Of a stretch of DNA of 64,000 nucleotides, positions 43,479 to 53,136 are shown piece after piece. Within the stretch, counting starts at the first letter, position 1; the number at the start of each line of letters is the position of its first letter. Below the pieces are notes generated by a model, which saw only the letters and a program-made list of their open reading frames with translations, searched no databases and had not been told where the DNA came from. Made by a program: the position numbers and the translations under genes. The DNA is from Sabulicella glaciei (lineage in GTDB: Bacteria > Pseudomonadota > Alphaproteobacteria > Acetobacterales > Acetobacteraceae), in contig NZ_JAPFQI010000005.1 in NCBI RefSeq assembly GCF_026183895.1, positions 1 through 64,000 of the forward strand, read 5' to 3'.

Positions 43479-43898
43479 ATGGACGGGATGCGGTTCGAGG
43501 ATCTGTCGGTCGGGCAGAAGGCGCGGTTCAGCAAGACGATCACCGAGGCGGACATCCTGCTCTTCGCCGCCGTGTCGGGCGACACCAACCCGGTCCATAT
43601 CGATGCGGAGGCCGCCAAGGCCACGGCCTTCGGCGAGCGCATCGCGCACGGGATGCTGTCCGCCTCCTTGATCTCCACCGTGCTGGGGACGCGCCTGCCC
43701 GGTCCGGGCACGATCTACCTGGCGCAGACGCTGAAGTTCCGCGCCCCCGTGCGGATCGGCGACACGGTGACCGCGACCGCCGAGGTGACGGCACTCGACC
43801 CCGCGCGGAAACGGGCGACGCTCGCCACCGTTTGCACCGTAGCGGGCAAAACCGTGTTGGAAGGTGAGGCCACCGTGATGGTTCAATCGAAGGAATGA
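43479..43898 (+). CDS. MaoC-like (R)-enoyl hydratase
   Basis: A 139-residue hot-dog fold protein. The catalytic Asp-His stretch GDTNPVHIDAEAA, the AHGMLSASLIS motif that follows and the C-terminal LEGEATVMV strand are typical. Members hydrate enoyl-CoA, often linking fatty-acid oxidation to polyhydroxyalkanoate supply. A GAGGAG ribosome site precedes the ATG. Its stop overlaps the LOG-family gene. Confidence 0.88.
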   Translation: MDGMRFEDLSVGQKARFSKTITEADILLFAAVSGDTNPVHIDAEAAKATAFGERIAHGMLSASLISTVLGTRLPGPGTIYLAQTLKFRAPVRIGDTVTATAEVTALDPARKRATLATVCTVAGKTVLEGEATVMVQSKE

Positions 43899-44476
43899 GG
43901 CGCGTCTGCGTCTTTTGCGGCGCGGCGCCGGGACGTGACCCCCGCCATGCGGAGCTGGCCCGTGCCCTGGGGCGCGCGATCGCGGCGCGCGGGCTGGGCC
44001 TCGTCTATGGCGGCGGCAAGGTCGGGCTGATGGGGATCGTGGCCGATGCGGCGCTGGAGGGCGGCGCGGAGGTGATCGGCGTCATCCCCGACGCGCTGAT
44101 GGATCGCGAACTGGGCCATGGCGGCTGCACCGAGTTGCGCGTCGTCCCCTCCATGCACGTGCGCAAGCAGGAGATGAGCGAGCTGTCCGACGGGTTCGTG
44201 GTGCTGCCCGGCGGCATCGGCACGCTGGAGGAGGCGGTGGAGATCCAGTCCTGGGCGCAGCTGGGCATTCACGGCAAGGGCTTGGTCTTCCTGGACGAGG
44301 ATGGCTACTGGGACCCGTATTTCGCGCTGATCGAACGCATGGCGGAAGGCGCGTTCCTGCGCGCCGAGTACGTGGGCCTCGCCCTGCGCGCCCATTCTCC
44401 GGAAAAGGCCCTGGACGCGCTGGCCGACTGGCGCCCGCCGGAGCTGACCCGATGGATGGTCCGCACCGAGGCATGA
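43895..44476 (+). CDS. LOG-family protein (TIGR00730, nucleotide phosphoribohydrolase)
   Basis: A 193-residue Rossmann-like protein. VYGGGKVGLMGIVADAAL and the VLPGGIGTLEEAVEI motif with the conserved Arg before it are diagnostic of the lysine-decarboxylase-like/LOG family. Characterised members release ribose 5-phosphate from nucleoside monophosphates, including cytokinin precursors. The ATG overlaps the MaoC stop; its own stop overlaps the ribF start. The bacterial substrate is uncertain. Confidence 0.88.
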   Translation: MRRVCVFCGAAPGRDPRHAELARALGRAIAARGLGLVYGGGKVGLMGIVADAALEGGAEVIGVIPDALMDRELGHGGCTELRVVPSMHVRKQEMSELSDGFVVLPGGIGTLEEAVEIQSWAQLGIHGKGLVFLDEDGYWDPYFALIERMAEGAFLRAEYVGLALRAHSPEKALDALADWRPPELTRWMVRTEA

Positions 44477-45393
44477 TCCACGGCGACTGGCGCTCCCTGC
44501 CCGAGGCCGCGCGCGGCGGCACCGTGGCGCTCGGCAACCTGGACGGGGTGCATCGCGGCCACGCCGCCGTGCTGGCCGCGGCGCATCAGGCGCGGCCCGA
44601 CCTCGCCCTGGCGGCGCTGACCTTCGAGCCGCATCCGCGCGAGCATTTCCGCCCCGACGACCCGCCCTTCCGCCTGACGCTGCTGCCGGCCAAGGCGGCG
44701 GCGCTGGCGGCCATCGGCGCGCGCCACGTCCACGCCCTGCCCTTCGGCGAGGCGCTGGCCGCCATGGGGGCGGAGGGATTCGTGGAGGAGGTGCTGCATC
44801 GCGGCCTGGGCGCGCGGCACTTGGCCTGCGGCGCCGATTTCGCCTTCGGCCACCGGCGCGGCGGCGACGTCGCCTTTCTGGCCGAGGCGGCGGAACGGCG
44901 CGGCATCGGGCTGTCCGTGGTGCCGCATATCGCAGATGCGGAGGGGCCCATCTCCTCCACCCGCATCCGGCGCCTCCTGCAGGACGGGTATCCGGAACGG
45001 GCGGCCGAGCTGCTGGGCCGGCCCTTCGCCGTGGTCGGGGAGGTGGCGCATGGCGACAAGCGCGGGCGCACCATCGGCTTTCCCACCGCCAACATCTTCC
45101 TGGGCCGGCACCTGGAGCCGGCGCGCGGCGTCTATGCGGTGCGGGCGCGCCTCGCCGATGGGCGCGTAGTGCCGGGGGTGGCGAATATCGGCCGCCGCCC
45201 CACCGCCGGCGGCGACCCGGTGTCGCGGCTGGAGGCGCATCTCTTCGACTTCGCGGGCGACCTCTACGGGCAGGAGGCGAGCGTCGAGCTGCTGCACTTC
45301 ATGCGGGAGGAGCGGCGCTTCCCGGATTTCGACACGCTGCGCACCCAGATCGCGGCGGATGCGGCCGAGGCGCGGGCCTGGTTGAAGGCCTGA
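44473..45393 (+). CDS. ribF: Bifunctional riboflavin kinase/FAD synthetase
   Basis: A 306-residue enzyme. Residues about 15-185 form the FAD synthetase with VALGNLDGVHRGH, TFEPHPREHF and SSTRIRRLLQDG. Residues about 186-306 form the riboflavin kinase with GDKRGRTIGFPTAN and the beta-barrel GVANIGRRPTAG. It converts riboflavin to FMN and FAD. I chose the ATG at 44473 because it overlaps the LOG-gene stop (ATGA); an ATG seven codons earlier is possible. RibF commonly precedes ileS-lspA, as here. Confidence 0.94.
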   Translation: MIHGDWRSLPEAARGGTVALGNLDGVHRGHAAVLAAAHQARPDLALAALTFEPHPREHFRPDDPPFRLTLLPAKAAALAAIGARHVHALPFGEALAAMGAEGFVEEVLHRGLGARHLACGADFAFGHRRGGDVAFLAEAAERRGIGLSVVPHIADAEGPISSTRIRRLLQDGYPERAAELLGRPFAVVGEVAHGDKRGRTIGFPTANIFLGRHLEPARGVYAVRARLADGRVVPGVANIGRRPTAGGDPVSRLEAHLFDFAGDLYGQEASVELLHFMREERRFPDFDTLRTQIAADAAEARAWLKA

Positions 45394-45419
45394 CCCCTCC
45401 CTTGCCGAGGCGGCGGCGC

Positions 45420-45511
45420 TTGACCTTCGGGCTGCCGCGCCAGCATATCTGCCCCATGCACGCGCGCCCGGATCAGCGAATTCCAGGCCCGGTCCTCGTT
45501 TGAGGGCCGGG
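45420..45511 (+). promoter_or_regulatory. Probable promoter and leader hairpin for ileS-lspA
   Basis: The sequence ttgacc (45420) with an 18-base spacer to catatc (45444) is a reasonable sigma70-type promoter. It would give a leader of about 110 bases before the ileS ATG. The leader holds a hairpin cccggtcctc-gttt-gagggccggg (45488-45511, one GU pair). No T-box is seen. The assignment is by eye and has not been tested. Confidence 0.4.
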
Positions 45512-45569
45512 AGCCGCCGCTGACACCAACGCCTTTCGCCGCGCCGTGCCGCGCGGACCGGACCCACCC

Positions 45570-48353
45570 ATGAACGACTCTCCCGACACCAAGCCCGCCC
45601 GCGACTATCGCGGCACGGTCTTCCTGCCGCAGACCTCCTTTCCCATGCGCGGCGATCTGCCGAAGCGCGAGCCGCAATGGCTGGCCCGGTGGGAAACGGA
45701 AGGTCAGTGGGCGAAGCTGCGCGAGGCCGGCAAGAGCCGCCCGCCCTTCGTGCTGCATGACGGCCCGCCCTATGCGAACGGGCCGCTCCACATCGGCCAC
45801 GCGCTGAACAAGATCCTGAAGGACGTCCTCAACCGCGCGGCGCAGATGGCCGGCTTCGACGCCGACTACATCCCCGGCTGGGACTGCCACGGCCTGCCGA
45901 TCGAGTGGAAGGTCGAGGAGGAGTACCGCGCCAAGAAGAAGAACAAGGACGAGGTGCCGGTGCTGGAGTTCCGCGCCGAGTGCCGCGCCTATGCCCAGAA
46001 ATGGCTGGACTTCCAGACGGAAGAGTTCAAGCGCCTGGGCGTCGCGGGGGATTTCGCGCAGCGCTACGCCACGATGGACTTCCCCTCCGAAGCGGTGATC
46101 GCGGGGGAGATCGGGCGCTTCCTGCTCAATGGCTCTTTGTATCGCGGGCTGCGTCCGGTGATGTGGAGCCCGGTCGAGAAGACCGCCCTGGCAGAGGCGG
46201 AGATCGAATACGCGGATCATGTCTCGCCCATGCTGTGGGCGCGGTTCCGCGTGGCCGAGGGTGCGCTGGGAGGCGCCAGCCTCGTCGCCTGGACCACGAC
46301 GCCCTGGACCATCCCGGCCAACCGCGCGCTCGCGGTCAACCCGGAGCTGGACTACGCGCTGGTGCACGTGAACGGCAGCGACGGCCTGTTCCAGGCCGGC
46401 GAGCGGATCGTCGTGTCATTCAAGCTGCTGCCCGACTTCGCCGCCGCCACCGGCCTCGGCGCACATGACGTGGTGCGGCTGCTGAAGGGCGAGGAGCTGG
46501 TGGGGCTGTCCTGCCGCCACCCCTTCGCCGGGCAGTTCCCCGACAGCGATCTTTATGAAACGCCGCGCCCCGTGCTGGCCGGCGACTTCGTCACGGACGA
46601 GGCCGGCACGGGCATCGTCCACCTGGCGCCCGATCATGGCGAGGACGACTTCAACCTGTGCCGCGCGCACGGCATTTCCGCCATCGAGAGTCTCAACGAC
46701 GACGGCACCTACGCGGAGAAGATGACCGGCGTCGCCGGGCTGCATGTCTTCAAGGCGCACGACCGCGTGTGGGCGCTGTGCGAGGCGGCGGGCACGCTGC
46801 TGGCGAAGGGGAAGCTTTCCCACTCCTACCCGCATAGCTGGCGCTCCAAGAAGCCGGTGATCTTCCGCGCCACGCCGCAATGGTTCATCGCGATGGAGGA
46901 CGGCAACGCCATCCGCGCCAAGGCGCTGGACGCGATCGCGGCGACGCGCTTTATCCCCGAGGTTGGTCGCAACCGCATCGTCGGCATGGTCGCGACCCGC
47001 CCCGACTGGTGCATCAGCCGCCAGCGCGCCTGGGGCGTGCCCATCGCCGTCTTCGTCGAGAAGCGCACCGGCGAGGTGCTGCGCGACGAGGCGGTGATGC
47101 GCCGCATCGTGGAGGCGTTCCGCAGCGAAGGCGCCGATGCCTGGTACCATCCGGACGCCGCCGCCCGCTTCCTCGGCAACGAGCGGAACCCGGACGACTA
47201 CGAGCAGGTGATGGACATCGTGGATGTGTGGTTCGAGTCCGGCTCGACCCACGCCTTCGTGCTGGAGGCACGCGGCATGCCCTGGCCGGCGGATCTCTAC
47301 CTCGAAGGCTCGGACCAGCATCGCGGCTGGTTCCAGTCCTCCCTGCTGGAAGCGGTGGGGACGCGCGGCGTCGCGCCGTTCAAGTCCGTCCTGACGCACG
47401 GCTTCGTGCTGGACGAGGGCGGGCGCAAGATGTCGAAGTCGCTGGGCAACGTCACCGCGCCGCAGGAGGTGATCTCCAAGTACGGCGCGGACATCCTGCG
47501 GCTCTGGGTGATGAACTCGGACACGGCCGAGGACCTGCGCATCGGCAAGACCATCCTGGAGCAGCAGGCGGAGCTGTATCGCCGCCTGCGCAACTCGCTG
47601 CGCTGGATCCTGGGCGGCCTCGCTGGATTCACGGAGGCGGAGCGCGTGCCGGTGGCCGAGATGCCGGAACTGGAGCGCTGGGTGCTGCACCGCCTTTCCG
47701 AGCTGGATGCGCGGGTGCGCGGCGCGGTGGCGAGCCATGACTGGTCCGGCGTAGTGCCGGAGCTTCACGGCTTCTGCGCCACCGACCTGTCGGCCTTCTG
47801 GTTCGACATCCGCAAGGACGCCCTCTACTGCGACGGCGCCGACAGCCTGCGCCGCCGCGCGGTGCGGACCGTGCTGGACCACCTGCATCGCTGTCTTTGC
47901 GCCTGGCTGGCCCCGGTGCTGGTCTTCACCGCCGAGGAAGCCTGGCGCGCCCGCTTCGGCGAGGAGGCGGAAAGCATCCACCTGCAGCTTTTCCCCGATC
48001 TTCCGGCGGAGTGGCGCGACGAGGCGCTGGCGGCGAAGTGGGCCCGCATCCGCGAGCTTCGGCGCGAGGTCACGGGGGTGATCGAGGCGGCGCGCGCCTC
48101 CGGCCAGGTCGGCTCCTCGCTCCAGGCCGCGCCGGCGCTCGCGCTGCCCGAGGCGGACCGCGCCCTGCTGGACGAGGAAGGCTGGGCCGAGGTCAGCATC
48201 ACCTCCGGCTTCCGGCTGGAGACGGGCGAGACGCCGTCCGCGCGCTTCGCCCCCGCCCCCGGCGCCAAGTGCGAGCGCTGCTGGCGCGTCCTGCCAGAAG
48301 TGTCCGATGCGCATGGTCTGTGCCTGCGCTGCGAGGCGGTGGTGCAGCCATGA
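45570..48353 (+). CDS. ileS: Isoleucyl-tRNA synthetase
   Basis: A 927-residue class I synthetase that charges tRNA-Ile with isoleucine and edits mischarged valine. HIGH is at 74-77 in [17 protein letters not shown], the [14 protein letters not shown] editing-domain stretch is near residue 250, and KMSKS is at 620-624. A C-terminal zinc ribbon [11 protein letters not shown] with CLRCEAV ends the protein, as in the bacterial type 1 enzyme. The frame upstream of the ATG is not needed. Its stop overlaps the lspA start (ATGA). Confidence 0.96.
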   Translation: MNDSPDTKPARDYRGTVFLPQTSFPMRGDLPKREPQWLARWETEGQWAKLREAGKSRPPFVLHDGPPYANGPLHIGHALNKILKDVLNRAAQMAGFDADYIPGWDCHGLPIEWKVEEEYRAKKKNKDEVPVLEFRAECRAYAQKWLDFQTEEFKRLGVAGDFAQRYATMDFPSEAVIAGEIGRFLLNGSLYRGLRPVMWSPVEKTALAEAEIEYADHVSPMLWARFRVAEGALGGASLVAWTTTPWTIPANRALAVNPELDYALVHVNGSDGLFQAGERIVVSFKLLPDFAAATGLGAHDVVRLLKGEELVGLSCRHPFAGQFPDSDLYETPRPVLAGDFVTDEAGTGIVHLAPDHGEDDFNLCRAHGISAIESLNDDGTYAEKMTGVAGLHVFKAHDRVWALCEAAGTLLAKGKLSHSYPHSWRSKKPVIFRATPQWFIAMEDGNAIRAKALDAIAATRFIPEVGRNRIVGMVATRPDWCISRQRAWGVPIAVFVEKRTGEVLRDEAVMRRIVEAFRSEGADAWYHPDAAARFLGNERNPDDYEQVMDIVDVWFESGSTHAFVLEARGMPWPADLYLEGSDQHRGWFQSSLLEAVGTRGVAPFKSVLTHGFVLDEGGRKMSKSLGNVTAPQEVISKYGADILRLWVMNSDTAEDLRIGKTILEQQAELYRRLRNSLRWILGGLAGFTEAERVPVAEMPELERWVLHRLSELDARVRGAVASHDWSGVVPELHGFCATDLSAFWFDIRKDALYCDGADSLRRRAVRTVLDHLHRCLCAWLAPVLVFTAEEAWRARFGEEAESIHLQLFPDLPAEWRDEALAAKWARIRELRREVTGVIEAARASGQVGSSLQAAPALALPEADRALLDEEGWAEVSITSGFRLETGETPSARFAPAPGAKCERCWRVLPEVSDAHGLCLRCEAVVQP

Positions 48354-48850
48354 GCCTGCGCGCCGCCGGGCTGCTCTTCGCCCTGGTCCTGCTCGTGCTG
48401 GACCAGCTTTCCAAGTGGTGGGTGCTGGAGGTGCTCGACCTGCCCGGGCGGCGCTCCGTGCCGCTGCTGGAGGCGGGTCCCTTCGGGCTGGACCTCACCA
48501 TGGTCTGGAACCGGGGCGTCACCTTCGGGATGTTCTCCGGCGAGGGGGCGTGGAACCACGTCATCCTCGCCCTGCTGGCCATGGCGGTGTCGGTGTTCCT
48601 GCTGCGCTGGCTGTGGAAGGCCGAGAACAGATGGGCCGCCCTGGCGCTGGGCGCGGTGATCGGCGGGGCGGTCGGCAACGTGATCGACCGGTTCCGCTTC
48701 GGCGCCGTGGTGGATTTCGTGGATGCCCACGCCTGGGGATGGCATTGGTACGTCTTCAACATCGCCGATGCCGGCATCGTGTGCGGCGTGGCCGTGCTGG
48801 TGGCCGACGCCTTGATTCGGCCCGAGGGGAGGCGCAAAGAAGCGCCATGA
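48350..48850 (+). CDS. lspA: Lipoprotein signal peptidase
   Basis: A 166-residue inner-membrane aspartic peptidase that removes the signal peptide of lipoproteins after diacylglycerol transfer. Four membrane helices carry [22 protein letters not shown], the first catalytic Asp in [15 protein letters not shown] and the second in VFNIADAGI. The ATG overlaps the ileS stop. A lipoprotein gene follows with a 4-base overlap, so it is a possible substrate. Confidence 0.95.
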   Translation: MSLRAAGLLFALVLLVLDQLSKWWVLEVLDLPGRRSVPLLEAGPFGLDLTMVWNRGVTFGMFSGEGAWNHVILALLAMAVSVFLLRWLWKAENRWAALALGAVIGGAVGNVIDRFRFGAVVDFVDAHAWGWHWYVFNIADAGIVCGVAVLVADALIRPEGRRKEAP

Positions 48851-49404
48851 AGCACGGCCTCGTCCTGGTCCTCCCGCTCGCGCTGCTCGCCGCCTGCGGA
48901 GGGGAAACCTCCCGCACCCTCGGCCTGACGCGCGACGCGCCGGACGAGTTCCAGGTGACCACGCGCGCGCCGCTTTCCATGCCGCCCACGCTGGGCGACC
49001 TGCCGCGGCCGCGCCCCGGCGCCGCCCGCCCGCAGGAAGTCCCGGCGGCGCTGCAGGCGCAGTCGGCCCTGGTGCCGGGCGCTGGACTGGGCGGCTCCGC
49101 CAGCCGCGCCACCCCGGGCAGCGGCGAGGTGGCGCTGCTCGGCTCCGCCGGCGGGCCGGTCACGGGCGACATCCGCAGCCGCGTGGACGAGGAAAGCCTG
49201 CGGCTGGAGCGGACCGACCGGAACCTCGTGGACCGGCTGATGTTCTGGCGCGAGCAGGAACCGCCCGGCGTTCCCGTGGACCCGTCGCGCGAGGCCCAAC
49301 GCCTGCGCGAGAACGCGGCGCTGGGCCGCGACGCGGTGGAGGGCGAGACGCCCGTGATCCAGCCGCAGCGTCGCCGCGGCCTGTTCAACTGGAACCTCTT
49401 CTAA
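48847..49404 (+). CDS. DUF3035-like lipoprotein
   Basis: A 185-residue lipoprotein with a signal peptide and the lipobox LLAACGG (Cys18). The mature part is Pro/Ala-rich and disordered, with RDAPDEFQVTTRAPLSMPPT, a typical DUF3035 stretch, and ends RRRGLFNWNLF. Such genes often follow lspA in alphaproteobacteria. The function is unknown. The ATG overlaps the lspA stop. Confidence 0.8.
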   Translation: MKHGLVLVLPLALLAACGGETSRTLGLTRDAPDEFQVTTRAPLSMPPTLGDLPRPRPGAARPQEVPAALQAQSALVPGAGLGGSASRATPGSGEVALLGSAGGPVTGDIRSRVDEESLRLERTDRNLVDRLMFWREQEPPGVPVDPSREAQRLRENAALGRDAVEGETPVIQPQRRRGLFNWNLF

Positions 49405-49449
49405 GCGTCGCGCCGCACGGGCATCCTTCCGACGGAGGAAGGAAACCAC

Positions 49450-50268
49450 ATGCCCACACGCCGAGCCCTGCTCGCCACCCCGGCCCTCGTCCTGGCCGGG
49501 GCGGCCCGCGCCCAGAATCCTGGACCGCGCTTCGAAACCATCCACCGCTTCAACACCCCCGCCGCCCGGCAGGGAGTCTGCGCCGACGCCACCCGCGCCT
49601 GGGTGGTGGATGACCGGCTGATCATCGGCTTCGACCGCGCCTCGGGCGCGGAATTCGCGCGGTTCGAATCGCCGCGCGAAGGGCCGATCATCCACATGAA
49701 CAGCCTGTCGCTGCACGAGGGGCGGATCTATGCCGCCCATTCCAACTATCCGAGCGAGCCCATGCTTTCCTCCGTCGAGATCTTCGACGCGGGAACCCTG
49801 CGGCATGTGGGCAGCCATTCCTTCGGCATCATGCCTGGCAGCATCACCACCTGGGAATGGCATGACGGCGTCTGGTGGGCGGTCTGGGCCAACTACTCGC
49901 GCGTCTTCGGCCCGAACCAGCGCCCCTACGGCAACACCTGGTGGACGCACCTGACGCGGCACGACGCCACGCTGCGCCAGACCGGCGGCTGGACCTTTCC
50001 GCCCGACATCCTGCGGCGGGCGGAACCGATGAGCATCTCGGGCGCGTCCTGGGGGCCGGGTGGGTTCCTGTGGTGCACCGGCCATGACCACAAGGAGGCC
50101 TATGCGCTGCGCCTGCCCGCCATGGGCTCGGTGCTGCAACGCGTCCATACCCTGCCGATCGAGGCGGAAGGCCAGGCCATCGCCTGGGAGAAGGGGGACG
50201 GCAACGTGCTGTGGCAGATCATCCGGTCGCGGCGCGAGGTGGTGGCGCAAAGGCTTTCCGGGCTTTGA
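49450..50268 (+). CDS. Exported beta-propeller-like protein of unknown function
   Basis: A 272-residue protein with a signal peptide (MPTRRALLATPALVLAGAAR). The RR pair hints at Tat export, but the consensus is incomplete. The mature part has repeated Trp-rich strands (TWEWHDGVWWAVWANYSRVF, SGASWGPGGFLWCTGHD) typical of a beta-propeller. I do not recognise the family. It follows the lipoprotein gene, but with a 45-base gap and its own GGAGGAA ribosome site. Confidence 0.65.
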   Translation: MPTRRALLATPALVLAGAARAQNPGPRFETIHRFNTPAARQGVCADATRAWVVDDRLIIGFDRASGAEFARFESPREGPIIHMNSLSLHEGRIYAAHSNYPSEPMLSSVEIFDAGTLRHVGSHSFGIMPGSITTWEWHDGVWWAVWANYSRVFGPNQRPYGNTWWTHLTRHDATLRQTGGWTFPPDILRRAEPMSISGASWGPGGFLWCTGHDHKEAYALRLPAMGSVLQRVHTLPIEAEGQAIAWEKGDGNVLWQIIRSRREVVAQRLSGL

Positions 50269-50275
50269 CGGCAAA

Positions 50276-50303
50276 GGGGGCGGCCCCGCGCGGGACCGCC
50301 CCC
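50276..50303. terminator. GC-rich hairpin between convergent genes
   Basis: The arms gggggcgg (50276-50283) and ccgccccc (50296-50303) form an 8-bp stem around a 12-base loop, between the convergent beta-propeller and TerC genes. There is no T-run on either side, so it may be a weak, bidirectional terminator. Confidence 0.45.
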
Positions 50304-50316
50304 GATCCGCCCCGGC

Positions 50317-51336
50317 TCAGCCGCCCGTGCCGGCAGCCGGGGCTTCGTGCGCCTGGCCGCGCGTCTTCCAAAGCGAGAAGACGACGCCGCCCGCGATCAG
50401 CGCCAGGGTGACGCCGAGCGAGATGGCCGGGTCCAACTTGCCGACGATCCCGTTCCAGAAGATCTTCCCGCCGATGAAGACCAGCACCATGGCGAGGGCG
50501 TATTTCAGGTACTCGAAGCGGTGCACCATGGCAGCGAGCGCGAAGTAGAGGGCGCGCAGGCCCAGGATCGCCATGATGTTGGCGGTGTAGACGATGAAGG
50601 TGTCGGTGGTGATGGCGAAGATGGCCGGCACCGAATCCACCGCGAAGACCAGATCGGCGATGTTGATCACGACCAGCGCCAGAAAGAGCGGCGTGGCGGC
50701 CAGCACCAGCTTGCCCGTCTTGCCGTCGGCCACGCGGACGAAGAACTTCTGGTCGTGCAGCTGGTCGGAGACGCGCATGTGGCGCTTCATGAAGCGCACC
50801 ACCGGGTTCTTGGACACGTCCGGGTCGGATTCGGGCACCACCAGCATCTTGATGCCGGTGACGATCAGGAAGGCACCGAAGACGAACAGCACCCAGCCAT
50901 GCTCCTGCACCAGGGCGGCGCCAGCGCCGATCATGATGCCGCGCAGCACGATCACCGCGATGATGCCCCAGACCAGGGCGCGGTACTGGAAGCGGCGCGG
51001 GATGGCGAAGTAGCCGAAGATCAGGCTGATGACGAAGACGTTGTCGACCGAGAGCGCCTTCTCGATGAAGAATCCCGTGAAGAAGGTGATGCCTGCGTGC
51101 GTGCCGTCCGAGGTGGTGATGACCCCGCTTTCATAGGCCCACCAGATGGCGGCGCCGAAGGCCATGGCGAAGCCAATATAGAAGGCGGAAAGCCAGAGGC
51201 TTTCGCCGATGCCCATCTCGCGATTGTCGCGGTTCAGCACGCCGAGGTCGAAGGCGAGCAGCGCCGCGACCACCGAAAGGAAGCCGGCCCACATCCAGAC
51301 CGGCTTGCCCACCCATTCCAAGAACAGGAATTCCAT
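50317..51336 (-). CDS. TerC/Alx-family membrane protein
   Basis: A 339-residue protein with about nine membrane helices. FDLGVLNRDNREMG, FFTGFFIEKALSVDNVFVIS with the family DN pair, and VVINIADLVFAVDSVPAIFA with the second acidic helix, define the family. Members export manganese or protect against tellurite or metal stress. The Mn riboswitch that often leads such genes (yybP-ykoY) is not evident upstream. It is convergent with the beta-propeller gene. Confidence 0.92.
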   Translation of the reverse strand: MEFLFLEWVGKPVWMWAGFLSVVAALLAFDLGVLNRDNREMGIGESLWLSAFYIGFAMAFGAAIWWAYESGVITTSDGTHAGITFFTGFFIEKALSVDNVFVISLIFGYFAIPRRFQYRALVWGIIAVIVLRGIMIGAGAALVQEHGWVLFVFGAFLIVTGIKMLVVPESDPDVSKNPVVRFMKRHMRVSDQLHDQKFFVRVADGKTGKLVLAATPLFLALVVINIADLVFAVDSVPAIFAITTDTFIVYTANIMAILGLRALYFALAAMVHRFEYLKYALAMVLVFIGGKIFWNGIVGKLDPAISLGVTLALIAGGVVFSLWKTRGQAHEAPAAGTGG

Positions 51337-51641
51337 TGCGTATCCCCTGTGCGCGCGCGGCTTCGGAATCTCTCTGCCGCGCAGTGGCAGAAAGATCCGA
51401 CATCGCGGGAGCGGCCATTGGCGGCCGCCCGGCGCCAGAGGGGCCCGGATCGGGGAGCGTCCTAGCCGAATGGATGTTCGGCAATCAAGAGGAAATGTGA
51501 ATCGCCGGCCCCGGGGAGATTATGGTTGCGGGGCGGGGCCCTGCCTCCCACATCAGCGCTGGCGCGGGGCCGCCGTTTGCGCGCGGCGCGCCGCCGGATT
51601 AGGGTCCGGCAAGAACGCTTTTTCGGGATCGAGGCTCACAC
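51337..51641. other. Non-coding region between divergent terC and tatA genes
   Basis: These 305 bases carry both promoters and no convincing gene. Small hairpins are present, such as tctgcc/ggcaga at about 51374-51392. Neither strand shows a clear manganese riboswitch core before terC. The last 60 bases before tatA are AT-richer (aagaacgctttttcgggatc) and may hold its promoter. No other feature was recognised. Confidence 0.5.
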
Positions 51642-51938
51642 ATGGGTTCCTTCAGCATCTGGCATTGGTTGGTCGTCCTGCTGGTCGTCCTGCTGCTGTT
51701 CGGCAGCGGCAAGATCAGCGGGCTGATGGGGGACCTCGCCAAGGGCATCAAGTCGTTCAAGCAGAACATCAAGGAAGACGACACGGCCGACGCCTCCATG
51801 ACCGCGGAGAACGCGCCGCCGGCCTCAGGCACCATCACCGGCCCTGCCGCCACCACGACGGCCAGCCCGGCCCCGGGCGCGACGACCACGACCACGGCGG
51901 GCACGACCGCGGGCACCACCGGCCGCCCCGCGGCCTGA
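51642..51938 (+). CDS. tatA: Twin-arginine translocase subunit TatA
   Basis: A 98-residue protein. An N-terminal membrane helix (about residues 6-20, [18 protein letters not shown]) is followed by the amphipathic helix [20 protein letters not shown]. This is the pore-forming Tat subunit of the inner membrane. The last 45 residues form an unusually long Ala/Thr/Pro low-complexity tail. TatB and TatC are not next to it. The methionine salvage operon follows after 7 bases. Confidence 0.9.
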   Translation: MGSFSIWHWLVVLLVVLLLFGSGKISGLMGDLAKGIKSFKQNIKEDDTADASMTAENAPPASGTITGPAATTTASPAPGATTTTTAGTTAGTTGRPAA

Positions 51939-51945
51939 TTCCCGC

Positions 51946-52563
51946 GTGACGCCGCTTCCCGGCGCGGCGGTCGAGGCCATCCGCGCCGCCGGCCGCCGCA
52001 TGGATGCGCGCGGCTGGGTTCCGGCCACCGCCGGCAACATCTCTCTCCGCCTGGCCGATGGGCGCGTGGCCATCACGCGGTCGGGCTTCCACAAGGGCTT
52101 CATCCCGGAAGACGGGGTGATGGCGGTGGACCTCGACGGAAGGCCGGAGGATGCGGCGCTGCGCCCCTCCGCCGAGACGGGGCTGCATTGCGGCGTGTTT
52201 CGCCGCTTTCCTGAGGTGCGGGCGGTGCTGCACGGGCATTCCGTCCCGGCCACCACCTTGTCGCGCCTCGCGGGCGACGGCCTCACCCTGGCCGGGTACG
52301 AGCTGCTGAAGGCCTTTCCCGGCCTTCCGACGCACGAGGCGGCGGTGCGCCTGCCGGTCCTGGACAACGACCAGGACATCGCGCGCCTCCAGGCGCGGGT
52401 CGAGCATGCCTGGGGCGCAGGGGCCGCCGCGATTCCAGGCTATTTGATCCGGGGCCACGGGGTCTATGTATGGGGCGCCGACATGCCGGGCGCCTTGCTG
52501 CGGCTGGAGGCGCTGGAATTCATGCTCGCCTGCGAGCTGGAGCTTCGGAGACTTCGCCCATGA
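51946..52563 (+). CDS. mtnB: Methylthioribulose-1-phosphate dehydratase
   Basis: A 205-residue class II aldolase-fold enzyme of the methionine salvage pathway. It dehydrates methylthioribulose-1-phosphate. MDARGWVPATAGNISLRLAD at the start, TRSGFHKGFI, the zinc-ligand pair in VLHGHSVPATTLSR and the later RGHGVYVWG are diagnostic. GTG is the start codon. It overlaps mtnD by 4 bases, and the order mtnB-mtnD-mtnC gives three consecutive-route enzymes. Confidence 0.92.
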   Translation: MTPLPGAAVEAIRAAGRRMDARGWVPATAGNISLRLADGRVAITRSGFHKGFIPEDGVMAVDLDGRPEDAALRPSAETGLHCGVFRRFPEVRAVLHGHSVPATTLSRLAGDGLTLAGYELLKAFPGLPTHEAAVRLPVLDNDQDIARLQARVEHAWGAGAAAIPGYLIRGHGVYVWGADMPGALLRLEALEFMLACELELRRLRP

Positions 52564-53099
52564 GCCGACTGACCGTGTGGGACGCCTCGACCCAGGAGGA
52601 GATCCTCCGCACCGAGGACGCCGACGAGATCGCGCGCACCCTGTCCGACATCGGCGTGCGCTTCGAGCGCTGGCCGGTGGCCGACCTGCCCAAGGGCGCC
52701 CCGGCCGAGCAGGTGCTGGAGGCCTACAAGCCGCGCCTCGACGCCTTCCTGGCCGAAACCAGCGCGGGCACGGCGGACGTGATCCAGCTGACGCCCGAGC
52801 ACCCGATGAAGGACGCGCTGCGCGACAAGTTCCTGAAGGAGCACACCCACACCGAGGACGAGGTGCGCTTCTTCCACGAGGGCGCGGGCAATTTCGTGCT
52901 GCATGTCGGCGGCAAGGTCTATGACGCGCATTGCACGACGGGCGACCTGATCTCCGTCCCCGCCAACGTCACCCACTGGTTCGACAGCGGCGACAGGCCG
53001 GACTTCACCGTGCTGCGCGTCTTCACCGACACCAGCGGCTGGACCCCGCACTACACGGGCAGCGACATGGCGGAGCGGTTCCCGGTCCAGGTCGGCTGA
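52560..53099 (+). CDS. mtnD: Acireductone dioxygenase
   Basis: A 179-residue cupin dioxygenase. It turns acireductone into the keto acid precursor of methionine with iron, or an off-pathway product with nickel. The metal ligands are in KEHTHTEDEVRFFHEGAG (two His and one Glu) and NVTHWFDSG (third His). The MSRLTVWD start is reached at an ATG overlapping the mtnB stop. mtnC follows after 37 bases. Confidence 0.94.
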   Translation: MSRLTVWDASTQEEILRTEDADEIARTLSDIGVRFERWPVADLPKGAPAEQVLEAYKPRLDAFLAETSAGTADVIQLTPEHPMKDALRDKFLKEHTHTEDEVRFFHEGAGNFVLHVGGKVYDAHCTTGDLISVPANVTHWFDSGDRPDFTVLRVFTDTSGWTPHYTGSDMAERFPVQVG

Positions 53100-53136
53100 T
53101 GCCGGCTGCGTCCGATCGCCGCACGGGGCCGGGGGC

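Noticed and set aside
43365-43886. Upstream extension of the WD40-cytochrome frame into the MaoC gene
   Set aside because: The extension lies antisense to MaoC and would bury the clear signal peptide at 43364.
45394-45569. T-box leader before ileS
   Set aside because: No T-box sequence or specifier loop was found, and T-boxes are rare in Proteobacteria. Only a short hairpin is seen.
51337-51641. Manganese (yybP-ykoY) riboswitch before terC
   Set aside because: I looked for the GGGGAGTAGC-type core and the second conserved loop on the minus strand and did not find them.
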